Below, piece by piece: positions 1-7,987 of a stretch of 51,410 nucleotides of DNA (its first letter is position 1; each line of letters begins with the position of its first letter). The position numbers were made by a program, and so were the translations under genes. The DNA is from Clostridia bacterium (GTDB taxonomy: Bacteria; Bacillota; Clostridia; Christensenellales; Borkfalkiaceae). The stretch lies in NCBI GenBank assembly GCA_017501885.1, contig JAFVWA010000150.1:1-51410 (forward strand), given 5' to 3'. The notes under the pieces were generated by a model. It was given only the letters and a program-made list of their open reading frames with translations, was not told where the DNA came from and made no database searches.

Positions 1-54
1 TGCGACAGAACTGTCTACCCCGCCACTCATTCCAACTACTACGGTCTTTTGCAT
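1..54 (-). CDS. mnmA: tRNA-specific 2-thiouridylase MnmA, N-terminal fragment
   Basis: Only the first 18 codons are present; the rest lies left of the window. They read MQKTVVVGMSGGVDSSVA, whose SGGVDSS PP-loop close to the N terminus is the ATP-binding signature of MnmA, the enzyme that thiolates U34 of Lys, Glu and Gln tRNAs. The ATG (54-52) is preceded by an AAGGAG ribosome binding site at 61-66 on the minus strand. Other PP-loop ATPases (argininosuccinate synthase, ThiI) have different residues around this motif, so MnmA is the best reading, but it rests on a short fragment. Confidence 0.8.
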   Translation of the reverse strand, partial: MQKTVVVGMSGGVDSSVA

Positions 55-131
55 TTTGTTCTCCTTGATAGGTTTATTGTAACACAAAAGCCTTTAAAAA
101 CCAAATAAATGGCGTAATTCGTTAAAAATAC

Positions 132-160
132 TTGATTATTTAGTCATTTTATTGTATTAT
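132..160 (+). promoter_or_regulatory. sigma-A promoter of the CNNM/CBS gene
   Basis: TTGATT (132-137), 17-bp spacer, TATTAT (155-160). The predicted start near 167 gives a leader of about 57 nt. It carries a small hairpin (AGGGC-GAA-GCCCT, 186-198) before the AAGGAGG ribosome binding site at 212-218. Confidence 0.6.
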
Positions 161-223
161 GTATATCAAATCAACATACTTTATAAGGGCGAAGCCCTAA
201 GTTTTTAAGTTAAGGAGGATTTT

Positions 224-1546
224 ATGCCATCTGATGGCGCGGTTCCTTTGCGAACCATGTTTCTTTCGGGAAGTTTTTCCCCAAGTTTTAACGTAGGCTT
301 GTTTGTAACCATACTCGCTTTAATATTATTGTCGGGATTTTTCTCGTCGACTGAAACGGCGTATTCGTGTTCAAACAAAATCAAACTCCGCACTCTTGCT
401 TCGGGTGGAAGTAAGAAGGCGAAAAAAGTGCTTTTCCTTGCAGAAGAAAACTACGATAGGTTTATTTCTACCGTTTTGATAGGTAACAATATCGTAAACC
501 TTTCGGCAACGACTATTGCGACCATCTTTTTTGCAAAACTTATTCAAGACGCAAACGTTTCAGCCGTTGTATCAACGGCGGTGATGACGGTCGCTGTTCT
601 CATTTTCGGTGAAATAACGCCAAAATTCTTGGCTAAAACCTTCCCCGAAAAAATGGCAATGGCATTTTACCCCATCATTAAGTTCTTCTATTACGTTTTC
701 TATCCACTCAACATGCTTTTCGGCGGTTGGAAATGGATTCTTTCTAAAGTGTTCCGCTTAAAGAACGAAGAAATCGTTACCGAAGAAGAAATTATGACGG
801 TGGTTGAAGAGGCGGAAGAAGACGGAACTTTAAGAGAAGAAGAAACACAGCTTATCCGCTCGGTTATAGAATTCGATGACTTAGAAGTTGGCGATATTTT
901 AGTTCCACGAGTTAATATCGTTTCTGTTGACTCTACAAGTTCAATGGAAGAAATTAGAAAAATCTTTGATAACGAAGGCTATTCAAGACTTCCCGTTTAC
1001 AAGGACAGTATCGATACGGTTATAGGAACTATTCACCAAAAAGACTTCTACTCCGCGTATCTTCGCGGTAAGAAAGGTATTGACGGAATACTTCAAAACG
1101 CATACTACACAACTGAACACGTAAAGATTTCTAATCTTCTTAAAGACATGCAAAAGAAGAAAGTGCATATCGCCGTTGTTTTAGACGAATACGGCGGAAC
1201 GCTCGGCATGGTTACCTTAGAAGATATTTTGGAAGAATTAGTTGGTGAAATTTGGGACGAACATGACGAAGAAATAAATTACTTCAAACAAATTTCCGAA
1301 AACGTTTGCATGGTTGACGGCAACGCACCCATGAACGACGTGTTAGAGTATTTTGAAATTGCCCAAGAAGAAGACGAATTTGAAGCCAACACTTTAAGTG
1401 GTTTTATTATCGAACAGTTGGAAGAAATTCCACACACGGGCGTAAAACTCTTTTACAAGCACTTAGAAATGGAAGTTATGAAGTCTACCGTTAAAAAGAT
1501 TCAACAAGTAAAGATAACGGTAACCGAAACAACTGAAGAAGAATAA
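224..1546 (+). CDS. CNNM/DUF21 transmembrane protein with CBS pair and CorC domain
   Basis: This 440-residue hemolysin-C/CorC-type membrane protein probably moves or senses divalent cations such as Mg2+; the substrate is inference. After a short N-terminal tail it has a DUF21/CNNM membrane region (about 22-185, first helix near 24-45), then an acidic linker rich in Glu, a CBS pair (about 215-340; [17 protein letters not shown] is the typical second-CBS ending) and a C-terminal CorC_HlyC domain (about 355-430). Length and domain order match the family. The start is set by AAGGAGG six bases upstream. It has its own promoter and is followed by a hairpin and a tRNA, so it is probably monocistronic. 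Confidence 0.9.
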   Translation: MPSDGAVPLRTMFLSGSFSPSFNVGLFVTILALILLSGFFSSTETAYSCSNKIKLRTLASGGSKKAKKVLFLAEENYDRFISTVLIGNNIVNLSATTIATIFFAKLIQDANVSAVVSTAVMTVAVLIFGEITPKFLAKTFPEKMAMAFYPIIKFFYYVFYPLNMLFGGWKWILSKVFRLKNEEIVTEEEIMTVVEEAEEDGTLREEETQLIRSVIEFDDLEVGDILVPRVNIVSVDSTSSMEEIRKIFDNEGYSRLPVYKDSIDTVIGTIHQKDFYSAYLRGKKGIDGILQNAYYTTEHVKISNLLKDMQKKKVHIAVVLDEYGGTLGMVTLEDILEELVGEIWDEHDEEINYFKQISENVCMVDGNAPMNDVLEYFEIAQEEDEFEANTLSGFIIEQLEEIPHTGVKLFYKHLEMEVMKSTVKKIQQVKITVTETTEEE

Positions 1547-1552
1547 TTAACA

Positions 1553-1578
1553 AAACCGCAGAGAAATCTCTGCGGTTT
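1553..1578. terminator. hairpin between the CNNM gene and tRNA-Arg
   Basis: Stem of up to 12 bp, AAACCGCAGAGA with TCTCTGCGGTTT, ends 8 bases after the CNNM stop. There is no long U tract after it, so it may terminate weakly and let the tRNA be co-transcribed. Confidence 0.6.
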
Positions 1579-1581
1579 AAT

Positions 1582-1658
1582 ACACCCGTGGCGCAACTGG
1601 ATAGCGCATCAGATTCCGATTCTGAAGGTTGCAAGTTCAAACCTTGTCGGGTGTTCCA
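1582..1658 (+). tRNA. tRNA-Arg (anticodon CCG)
   Basis: A complete 77-nt cloverleaf can be folded by hand. The acceptor is ACACCCG with CGGGTGT, the D stem GCGC/GCGC, the anticodon stem TCAGA/TCTGA around loop TTCCGAT (anticodon CCG, U33 present), the T stem GCAAG/CTTGT around TTCAAAC, and CCA is encoded at 1656-1658. The discriminator base reads T, whereas bacterial Arg tRNAs normally carry A or G there. A1-U72 also differs from the common G1-C72. Confidence 0.93.
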
Positions 1659-1663
1659 AACTG

Positions 1664-1690
1664 AAACGGCGGAATTTTCCGCCGTTTTTT
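1664..1690 (+). terminator. intrinsic terminator after tRNA-Arg
   Basis: AAACGGCGGAA pairs with TTCCGCCGTTT (1664-1687) and runs into a T6 tract, six bases after the tRNA CCA end. Confidence 0.85.
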
Positions 1691-1691
1691 A

Positions 1692-1719
1692 TTGCTTTTT
1701 AACTAAATACTGATATAAT
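1692..1719 (+). promoter_or_regulatory. sigma-A promoter of the EamA/GH10 pair
   Basis: TTGCTT (1692-1697), 16-bp spacer, TATAAT (1714-1719) preceded by TG (extended -10 type). The -35 begins inside the T tract of the preceding terminator. Confidence 0.65.
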
Positions 1720-1749
1720 GGTTATGAGCGTTAATTATTAGAGGAAAAT

Positions 1750-2616
1750 ATGCCATACCTATATTTAGTTTTATCTACCATATCTAGTGCAGCACTAACA
1801 ATTTTTGCAACGGTATTTAACAAAATAAACAGCAATAAAAAAGACACGGCTATCTTATATAACTTTTTATTGATGATAAGCGTGTTTATACTTTGGGGAA
1901 TTCTGTTTGCGTTTAATTTTTCGTTTGATGCAGGTGTTTTAATTTATTCTTTGATATTTTCGGTGAGTTTTATTTGTTGCAATTTAGGGCTTGTTCAGGC
2001 ACTAAAACACGGGCCAACAACCTTAACTACACTAATAGTAAACCTTTCGTTAGTTTTAGTAACCATTTGGGGCTTTATTTTTTGGCAAGCAAAAGTTACC
2101 ACGCTAGTTATTATTGGGCTTGTTTTAGTTGTTATTTCGCTTATCCTTTGCCTTTACAACAAAAAAAGCCCACAAAAAAGCATATCCTTAAAATGGATTT
2201 TCTACGTGGTTTTAGCTTTTTTTGGAAACGCAAGTTGCACAATTTCGCAAAGAACACAGCAACTTCAATACGCAGGGCAACACGGCGAAATGCTTATGTT
2301 TTTTGCAACGGGGCTTTCTGTTATTGTGTATGCTATTCTATTTTTTAAAAACGACCGTTCTTGCACTAAAATTATACTAAAACAATCTTGGTGGGCACCC
2401 ATAGGCGCTGGCGTAGCAAATATTGGGTTAAACTTATTCGTAATGCTTTTAGCAACAACTTCCCTATCCCCAAGTTTGATTTATCCTTTTATTAGCATTG
2501 GCGGTCTTGCTATTGTTACTCTGCTTTCAGTATTGGTATTTAAGGAAAAAATGAAGTGCTGGCAGTGGATTGGCATAGGAATTGGCGCAATAGCAACCCT
2601 TTTGTTATCAATTTAA
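1750..2616 (+). CDS. EamA-family drug/metabolite transporter
   Basis: A 288-residue protein made almost wholly of hydrophobic helices, about ten, in two halves of five, as in the EamA/DMT superfamily (two EamA repeats, roughly 5-137 and 148-287). The C-terminal repeat shows the usual pattern ending in a VFKE loop, then a final helix. The substrate cannot be read from sequence. The GAGG site at 1741-1744 supports the start. Only 30 bases separate it from the GH10 gene, with no terminator between, so the two are probably one transcript. Uptake of an oligosaccharide or export of a product is possible but unproven. Confidence 0.85.
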   Translation: MPYLYLVLSTISSAALTIFATVFNKINSNKKDTAILYNFLLMISVFILWGILFAFNFSFDAGVLIYSLIFSVSFICCNLGLVQALKHGPTTLTTLIVNLSLVLVTIWGFIFWQAKVTTLVIIGLVLVVISLILCLYNKKSPQKSISLKWIFYVVLAFFGNASCTISQRTQQLQYAGQHGEMLMFFATGLSVIVYAILFFKNDRSCTKIILKQSWWAPIGAGVANIGLNLFVMLLATTSLSPSLIYPFISIGGLAIVTLLSVLVFKEKMKCWQWIGIGIGAIATLLLSI

Positions 2617-2646
2617 AATCATTCTAGCTCCGATAGGAGAAAATTT

Positions 2647-3996
2647 ATGAGCAATAGAAGAAAAATCTTAGACCGCTTTGAAGCACAAAAAGAAATGGTG
2701 GATAAGCGTGTTAATGACGGTATTGAAAAATATCGAAAAGGCGATATGGAAATTACCCTTGTTGACAACAATGGTAACCCTATCCCCAACGCAAAAATTA
2801 ACATCTGCCAAAAAACGCATGAGTTTAAGTTCGGTGCAAATCTTTTTATGCTTAATCAATTTGAAACAGCCGAAAAAAACCAAAAATACAAGGAGTGTTT
2901 TTGCGAGCTTTTTAACATGGCAACCCTTCCCTTTTATTGGAACGCAACCGAGCCCCAAAAAGGTAAACTTCGTTACACAAAGGATAGCGAATATATTTAT
3001 CGCCGTCCACCAATTGATACTTGCCTAGACTTTTGCTTTTTAAATGGCATTGAGCCAAGAGAACATGGTTTGGCTTATGAATCAACCTTTCCTGCATGGT
3101 TATACAACCAACCCGTTGAGGTTATTAAACGTGAATTAGAGCGTAGATATAGTGAAATTTCTGAAAGATATGCAGACAAAATTCCCACTATTGAAGTTAC
3201 CAACGAAATGTGTTGGTGGGATGGCAAAACCGCCTTCTATAATGAGCCAGACTACGTTGAATGGTGCTTTAAGCTTGCCCAAAAATATTTTCCTAATAAT
3301 CAATTAGTAATAAATGAGTATGCTGGCGAAGCGTGGGAACGTGCACCTAGAACGACCACCGCCTACTACGCTTATACCGAAAATGCACTGCTTAAAGGCG
3401 CAAGAATAGACGCTATTGGGCTTCAATATCACCTATTTTTCACTCGAGAAGACGAATACGTAAAATCTAGACCTATGCTAGACCCAGAAAACCTTTTTGC
3501 TAAAATGGATATGTATTCAAACTTTAATAAGCCCCTACAAATAACAGAAGTTACCGTTCCATCGTATTCTTGGGAAAAAGAAGACGAGGATATTCAGGCA
3601 GAAGTTATAGAAAAATTATATTCCGTTTGGTTTTCTCACCCCAATATGGAGCAAATTATATATTGGAACCTAGTTGATGGCTATGCCCACGTAAATAGCA
3701 CCGACACCGAAGTAATTAAAAATTCCCAAGGCAATATGTCCATTGGCGAAAACTATTATCACGGTGGCTTGCTCCGTTTTGACTTAACCCCAAAACCTGC
3801 ATTTTACAAAATAAAAAACTTAATACAAGAGATTTGGCACACTGAACAAAACTGCCAAACAAATCAAAACGGAAAAGTGGCAATTCGCGGATTTTTCGGC
3901 AACTATGATTTACTCATCAACGTGAATGGAAAAACCATAAAAAAAGAATTTTTTCACTCCAAAAAAACAGAAGGCAAATTCACAATTAAAATCTAA
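2647..3996 (+). CDS. Intracellular GH10 endo-1,4-beta-xylanase-like protein
   Basis: This 449-residue protein has a GH10 TIM barrel (about 60-395). The catalytic acid/base is Glu187 in VTNE-M (usual form VVNE) and the nucleophile is Glu301 in QITEV. The substrate-site stretch FYWNATEPQKG (about 96-106) and the REHGL histidine (His140) also fit GH10. About 60 residues precede the barrel and include a small beta segment (ITLVDNNGNPIPNAKI). No signal peptide or anchor is visible, so it should act on short xylo-oligosaccharides inside the cell. A GGAG-type site precedes the ATG. It follows the EamA transporter by 30 bases. Xylan side chains would supply glucuronate to the uxa operon at 19417-25175. 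Confidence 0.88.
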   Translation: MSNRRKILDRFEAQKEMVDKRVNDGIEKYRKGDMEITLVDNNGNPIPNAKINICQKTHEFKFGANLFMLNQFETAEKNQKYKECFCELFNMATLPFYWNATEPQKGKLRYTKDSEYIYRRPPIDTCLDFCFLNGIEPREHGLAYESTFPAWLYNQPVEVIKRELERRYSEISERYADKIPTIEVTNEMCWWDGKTAFYNEPDYVEWCFKLAQKYFPNNQLVINEYAGEAWERAPRTTTAYYAYTENALLKGARIDAIGLQYHLFFTREDEYVKSRPMLDPENLFAKMDMYSNFNKPLQITEVTVPSYSWEKEDEDIQAEVIEKLYSVWFSHPNMEQIIYWNLVDGYAHVNSTDTEVIKNSQGNMSIGENYYHGGLLRFDLTPKPAFYKIKNLIQEIWHTEQNCQTNQNGKVAIRGFFGNYDLLINVNGKTIKKEFFHSKKTEGKFTIKI

Positions 3997-4008
3997 TAAA
4001 AAAGCATA

Positions 4009-4037
4009 TTGACCAACCACGGCCTTTGTGTTAAAAT
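4009..4037 (+). promoter_or_regulatory. sigma-A promoter of the ABM-domain gene
   Basis: TTGACC (4009-4014), 17-bp spacer, TAAAAT (4032-4037). Predicted start at about 4044, so the leader is barely longer than the AAGGAGA ribosome binding site at 4044-4050. Confidence 0.65.
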
Positions 4038-4055
4038 ATTTTTAAGGAGAAAATT

Positions 4056-4343
4056 ATGTATAATATTTACGTTATTTTTAAAAGCAAAGACGGAGTAAGA
4101 GAACAATTTATCCAAAAGATAAAAGAAGAAGGCATAGTTGATGCAGTTAGAAAGGAAGACGGTTGCATTAGATACGATTACTATTTTTCAGAAAAAGACG
4201 CTAACGAAATTCTTTTAATCGAAGCGTGGGAATCTAAAAAGCACCAACAAATTCACATTGAACAGCCACACATGGCAAGACTTCGCGAGATAAAGGGAGA
4301 TTACATTTTATCCACCACTCTCGGCGAGTTTGAAATTAAATAA
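4056..4343 (+). CDS. ABM-domain (antibiotic biosynthesis monooxygenase-like) protein
   Basis: A 95-residue single-domain dimeric alpha/beta-barrel candidate of the ABM/YgiN type. It has an N-terminal beta strand (YVIFKSKDGVREQF), the EDGCIRYDYY core, then the ILLIEAWESKKHQQIHIEQPH segment typical of these small proteins, and a C-terminal strand. Relatives include quinol monooxygenases and heme-degrading enzymes, but most members are uncharacterised. Nothing here fixes a substrate. It has its own promoter and AAGGAGA site and is followed by a strong hairpin, so it is a single-gene unit. Confidence 0.82.
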   Translation: MYNIYVIFKSKDGVREQFIQKIKEEGIVDAVRKEDGCIRYDYYFSEKDANEILLIEAWESKKHQQIHIEQPHMARLREIKGDYILSTTLGEFEIK

Positions 4344-4355
4344 ATTTAATGAATA

Positions 4356-4384
4356 ACGCCCGACGGCAAAATGCCGTCGGGCGT
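4356..4384 (+). terminator. terminator after the ABM-domain gene
   Basis: Perfect 12-bp GC-rich stem ACGCCCGACGGC / GCCGTCGGGCGT (4356-4367 with 4373-4384), loop AAAAT, then an AT-rich tract AAGTTTTAATTTAATT. Confidence 0.8.
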
Positions 4385-4399
4385 AAGTTTTAATTTAAT

Positions 4400-4625
4400 T
4401 AAAATCAACTAGGCGAAGAAATATCATTTACTCTCTCAACCACTAAGCAAAGCGCTATGAATGAGAATAGTTGATTAGCCTTCGGCGATTTTTGCGAGAA
4501 CAAATATAAGAAGGACGAGCGTTCTTTTGCGAGTTAATACCTGTAAGGTCTTAGCTCGAAAAAAACGCAAAGTAATTCGCAATATTTTTCCGCACAAAAA
4601 TCAACTATGCGAAAGAATAGCGCTT
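4400..4625. repeat. Inverted-repeat, hairpin-forming element (MITE-like or RNA-structured)
   Basis: There is no gene between the ABM terminator and rubrerythrin. Two 27-nt arms, 4450-4476 and 4599-4625, are inverted copies with identical outer AAGCGCTAT and inner TAGTTGATT and a diverged middle. A third copy of the inner motif lies at 4403-4411, in a 25-nt block (AAAATCAACTA then GCGAA) that repeats directly at about 4598-4622 with 21 of 25 matches. Between the arms, 4530-4558 forms a hairpin with 13-bp arms, one mismatch and loop GTA. The right arm reaches into the rubrerythrin stop codon (4624-4626). No ORF is visible, so this is a miniature inverted-repeat element, a structured RNA or decayed DNA. 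Confidence 0.5.
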
Positions 4626-5160
4626 AATAATTCTCAGCGTGAATTTCAAAGTAAGCCTTTGGATGATCGCAAGTAGGACAAACTTCTGGAGCTTTTTCGC
4701 CAACCATGATATGACCACAGTTTCTGCATTCCCAAACTTTAACTTCAGACTTAGCAAAAACTTCTGCCATTTCTACGTTCTTTAAGAGCGCGCGATAACG
4801 TTCTTCGTGGTGTTTTTCTACTGCTGCAACTAAACGGAATTTTCTAGCGAGTTCTGGGAAACCTTCTTCGTCAGCCGTTTTAGCAAAACCTTCATACATA
4901 TCAGTCCATTCATAGTTTTCGCCCTCAGCTGCGTGGAGCAAGTTTTCAGCCGTTCCACCTATGCCGTTAAGTTCCTTAAACCATAACTTTGCGTGTTCTT
5001 TTTCGTTGTCGGCAGTTTTTGTAAATAATGCGGAAATTTGTTCAAAACCTTCTTTCTTTGCTTTTGAAGCAAAATAGGTGTATTTATTTCTTGCTTGAGA
5101 TTCGCCCGCAAATGCTTCCCATAAATTCTTTTCAGTTTGTGTTCCTTTATACTTTGACAT
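4624..5160 (-). CDS. rbr: Rubrerythrin
   Basis: A 178-residue non-haem iron peroxidase that reduces hydrogen peroxide in the cytoplasm of anaerobes. The N-terminal ferritin-like four-helix domain (about 5-137) shows diiron ligands Glu20, Glu53-x2-His56, a Glu at about 90-98 and Glu115-x2-His118. The C-terminal rubredoxin-like domain has C145-x2-C148 and C161-x2-C164 (CRNCGH, CPTCDH) for the Fe(Cys)4 centre. Length is typical of a short-form rubrerythrin. An AGGAG site and a good promoter precede it. It stands alone, convergent with the ABM gene, and its stop codon overlaps one arm of the inverted-repeat element. Confidence 0.97.
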   Translation of the reverse strand: MSKYKGTQTEKNLWEAFAGESQARNKYTYFASKAKKEGFEQISALFTKTADNEKEHAKLWFKELNGIGGTAENLLHAAEGENYEWTDMYEGFAKTADEEGFPELARKFRLVAAVEKHHEERYRALLKNVEMAEVFAKSEVKVWECRNCGHIMVGEKAPEVCPTCDHPKAYFEIHAENY

Positions 5161-5190
5161 ATTATATCTCCTATTTAATTATTTTTATCC

Positions 5191-5219
5191 ATTTTAACAC
5201 ATTTCAAACGCCATTTCAA
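5191..5219 (-). promoter_or_regulatory. sigma-A promoter of rubrerythrin
   Basis: Read on the minus strand: TTGAAA (5219-5214), 17-bp spacer, TAAAAT (5196-5191), giving a leader of about 25 nt with an AGGAG site. No PerR-like dyad was recognised. Confidence 0.7.
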
Positions 5220-5228
5220 TAGGCTTTT

Positions 5229-5786
5229 TTATTTTAATAAATTTTTTAATAGACTCGCAAACTTCTCGATAGGAAGTCCTACCACGTTGTTAAAACTTCC
5301 GTCAAACCTCTTGACTAAATCAAACCCGTCCTGAATCCCGTAAGCACCTGCCTTATCTAAGGGTTTACCCGTTTTAACGTATTCGGCTATGAGTTCGTTA
5401 GATAACTTATTAAAAATTACTTTTGTTTGCTCTGCAAAAACCATTTTTTCGGTTTTTGTGATAATGGCAACGCCCGTCCACACAGAATGAGTTTTGTTTG
5501 AAAGGCTTTTAAGCATTTGCTCGGCATGGTTAGAGTCTTTGGGCTTTCCCAAAATCACACCGCCAAGCTCCACCACGGTATCAGAGCCAAGCACAATGGC
5601 GTCGCTACAACCAACGCTCTCAAAAACGTCTTTGGCTTTACCCAAAGCATTGACTTTTACCGTCTGCTCGGGCGAAAGATCTAAGGTTTGTTCGGAAAAG
5701 TTACTCCCTACCACCTTAAAGTCAAAGCCGTATTCAGTTAAAAGCTGTTTTCTTCTTGGAGAATTGCTTGCAAGTATTAGTTCCAT
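5229..5786 (-). CDS. maf: Maf-like nucleoside triphosphate pyrophosphatase
   Basis: A 185-residue housecleaning enzyme of the Maf/YhdE family that hydrolyses non-canonical or dTTP/UTP-type nucleotides to the monophosphate. The N-terminal LASNSPRR motif (5-12) and GSDTVV (about 68-73) with the following GKP segment are the family hallmarks, and the length is full. The start is fixed by the N-terminal motif. There is no Shine-Dalgarno; instead a perfect TATAAT lies 6 bp before the ATG, which predicts a leaderless mRNA. The gene starts 31 bases after the terminator of the nucleoside transporter operon. Confidence 0.93.
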   Translation of the reverse strand: MELILASNSPRRKQLLTEYGFDFKVVGSNFSEQTLDLSPEQTVKVNALGKAKDVFESVGCSDAIVLGSDTVVELGGVILGKPKDSNHAEQMLKSLSNKTHSVWTGVAIITKTEKMVFAEQTKVIFNKLSNELIAEYVKTGKPLDKAGAYGIQDGFDLVKRFDGSFNNVVGLPIEKFASLLKNLLK

Positions 5787-5792
5787 AGTTAT

Positions 5793-5798
5793 ATTATA
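5793..5798 (-). promoter_or_regulatory. -10 box of maf, placed for a leaderless transcript
   Basis: TATAAT (5798-5793) is followed by exactly 6 bases and the ATG at 5786. No good -35 is visible at 16-18 bp, because that position falls in the T-rich tail of the upstream terminator. Transcription would start at or next to the A of ATG. Confidence 0.55.
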
Positions 5799-5805
5799 CC
5801 ACGTT

Positions 5806-5842
5806 TAATAAAAAAAGAAAAGCCGTTTTGCAAACGGCTTTT
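5806..5842 (-). terminator. terminator of the nucleoside transporter operon
   Basis: AAAAGCCGTTT / AAACGGCTTTT hairpin (5842-5818), then TCTTTTTTTATT on the minus strand, just after the last permease gene. Confidence 0.85.
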
Positions 5843-5852
5843 CTTAGGTTTA

Positions 5853-6842
5853 TTATCTTTCTTCTCTAAAATAGTTAAGTCCGAGCGATGCCGGTGGTTG
5901 ATTTTCCTTACTATCTAATATGCTTGTTACAATAAGCACGATAACAGTTACCACGTAAGGCACTATTTTAAGAAGTTCGGTTTGTGTTGTCGTAATACCT
6001 TTGATAATACCTGGCATAACGAATGGCGAAACGTATAACGCACCAAACAAGAATGCGCCTAAAATGCTTAGATTTGGTTTCCACAAGCAGAAAATAACGA
6101 GCGCTATTGATAACCAACCATAAGATTCTATGGTGCTTGCATTTTCCCATCCACCGATATAATCCATAACGTAGAACATACCACCTATACCAGCGATTGC
6201 GCTACCTATTAAAATTGCGCCGTATTTATATGCGTTTACGTTAACACCCGCAGCGTCTGCCGTGGCAGGATTTTCACCAACGGCACGAAGATTTAAGCCG
6301 ACCTTAGTTCTTTTAAGAACGAATGAAGCAAGAAGTGCAATGATGATTGCAAGATAAACAAGCGCGCCGTGAGAAAAGAAGATTTCACCAAACCAGCCAA
6401 GGTCATCAGCAAAGGAGAACGACCTTTTTAAAATCTTACTTGCTTGCGATAAAAGGGCTTTGTCGATTTCTTCTTTAACAACATATTCATTCATAACAAA
6501 TTGAGCAAAGCCAGCGCCAAACGTGGTAAGCGCAAGACCTGTTATGTTTTGATTAGAACGAAGAGATACAGTTAAAATTGAGTAAATTGCACCGCCCAAT
6601 GCCCCAAAAAGCATTGCAAAAGCAACAGCGATAATAATAAGCCAGAACCAAGCGGCTTCGCTGGGGTTTGAAAGACTGTGCATGTAAATAGAAACACCCC
6701 AACAGCCACCAGCGGCACCCATACACATAACACCTGGGATACCAAGATTTAAGTGTCCTGATTTTTCAGTTAAAATTTCACCCACGCAACCATAAAGGAA
6801 AATTACACCAATGCTGATAGCACCTGTAATTAAAAGTAGCAT
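5853..6842 (-). CDS. Nucleoside ABC transporter permease (BMP/YufQ type)
   Basis: A 329-residue inner-membrane permease with about nine hydrophobic helices. It has the conserved BPD_transp_2 region, including ILTEKSGHLNLGIPGVM near the N terminus and the coupling loop VGLNLRAVGENPATADAAGV (about 180-200), which contacts the ATPase. It pairs with the upstream permease (2-base gap) as the smaller membrane subunit. The AAAGGAGGAT site lies inside the end of the previous gene, so translation is probably coupled. It is the last gene of the operon. In this family the cargo is a purine or pyrimidine nucleoside; the xpt neighbour favours purines. Confidence 0.9.
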   Translation of the reverse strand: MLLLITGAISIGVIFLYGCVGEILTEKSGHLNLGIPGVMCMGAAGGCWGVSIYMHSLSNPSEAAWFWLIIIAVAFAMLFGALGGAIYSILTVSLRSNQNITGLALTTFGAGFAQFVMNEYVVKEEIDKALLSQASKILKRSFSFADDLGWFGEIFFSHGALVYLAIIIALLASFVLKRTKVGLNLRAVGENPATADAAGVNVNAYKYGAILIGSAIAGIGGMFYVMDYIGGWENASTIESYGWLSIALVIFCLWKPNLSILGAFLFGALYVSPFVMPGIIKGITTTQTELLKIVPYVVTVIVLIVTSILDSKENQPPASLGLNYFREER

Positions 6843-6844
6843 AA

Positions 6845-7936
6845 TTACTTATCCTCCTTTATAGATTGTTCATCTGTGGATTTATCCAAGTCAGCCGTAA
6901 TAAAATCGGCGGTTTTGTTGGCTTTTTTGCCACGAAATTTAACTTTATAAACAATGAAGAATTCACAAGCTATTATGATGAAGTAAACAATCGCGATTAA
7001 TACGTTTGAAACAGCATCGTTAGTTACACCGAACTCCGTTTGAACTTGTGCCATACCCCTTGTTAAGAAAGTGACCAAGAAAGCAGTTGCAACCATCATA
7101 AATGGATTGAACTTACCAAGCCACGCAACCATGATTGCAGTAAAGCCCATATTGTCGTCAAGAGTGTTGTTTAAGGTAAAGTTGATTGAGCCAACAAGCA
7201 ACAAGCCAACTACACCGCAAATAGCACCTGAAATTGCAAGAGTGCGAATGATTACTTTCTTTACGTTCATACCTGCGTAAGAAGCAGTTTTTTCACTTTC
7301 ACCAACAACGGAAATCTCATATCCGTGCTTACTGTGTCTAATATAGAAATACACACCAACCGTAAGGACAACGGCAACTATGACGGTGAGAAGGTTTCTG
7401 TTGTAAATCTCTGGCAAGTGTCCGTTAGGCAAAATGCCGAGAGTTCCCGAACTTGAAGGGGGCGCCCACTTGAATACGAAATACGAAACAAGACCAGCCG
7501 CAATGTAGTTCATCATAAGTGTAAAGAGTGATTCATTCGTTCTGAAAAACGCTTTAAATATTGCAGGAATAACCGCCCAAACAGCACCCGCCAAGATAGC
7601 GCAAACAAGCATTACAAGGTTTGCAAGGGTGGGACTTGAAAAAGCAAAATCACTTCTCATGATAGCAGCAGTAACAAGCGCGCCCATAAGAATTTGTCCG
7701 TTTCCGCCTAAGTTCCAGAATTTCATTTTGAAAGCAGGAACAAGAGCAAGTCCAACGAGCAAGAGTAAACTTAATTCTCTTAACAAGTTCCAAATTCTTC
7801 TCTTTGTTCCGAAAGCACCGTCAAACAAATACTCTATAACTTCGAAAGGATTTCCGTCGAACAACATACCGCAAAGGCAACTTATCAAAAGCAATGCCCA
7901 AGCACGGCTACTGAACGAATAACGATTGCTTTCCAT
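6845..7936 (-). CDS. Nucleoside ABC transporter permease (BMP/YufP type)
   Basis: The larger membrane subunit, 363 residues, of the same BPD_transp_2 family. It has about ten helices, a FWNLGGNGQILMGAL segment (about 72-86) that is characteristic of YufP-like permeases, and the coupling loop HGYEISVVGESEKTASYAGM (about 204-223). The C-terminal tail is charged and extended (KANKTADF to the end). An AAGGGGC element lies about 13 bases before the start, farther than usual. The gene sits between the ATPase and the second permease, the standard order for this transporter. Confidence 0.9.
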   Translation of the reverse strand: MESNRYSFSSRAWALLLISCLCGMLFDGNPFEVIEYLFDGAFGTKRRIWNLLRELSLLLLVGLALVPAFKMKFWNLGGNGQILMGALVTAAIMRSDFAFSSPTLANLVMLVCAILAGAVWAVIPAIFKAFFRTNESLFTLMMNYIAAGLVSYFVFKWAPPSSSGTLGILPNGHLPEIYNRNLLTVIVAVVLTVGVYFYIRHSKHGYEISVVGESEKTASYAGMNVKKVIIRTLAISGAICGVVGLLLVGSINFTLNNTLDDNMGFTAIMVAWLGKFNPFMMVATAFLVTFLTRGMAQVQTEFGVTNDAVSNVLIAIVYFIIIACEFFIVYKVKFRGKKANKTADFITADLDKSTDEQSIKEDK

Positions 7937-7987
7937 AAAGGCATTTCGCCCCTTTTGCTTACTTGAAACAAGGGCTCTCTAACTTTA

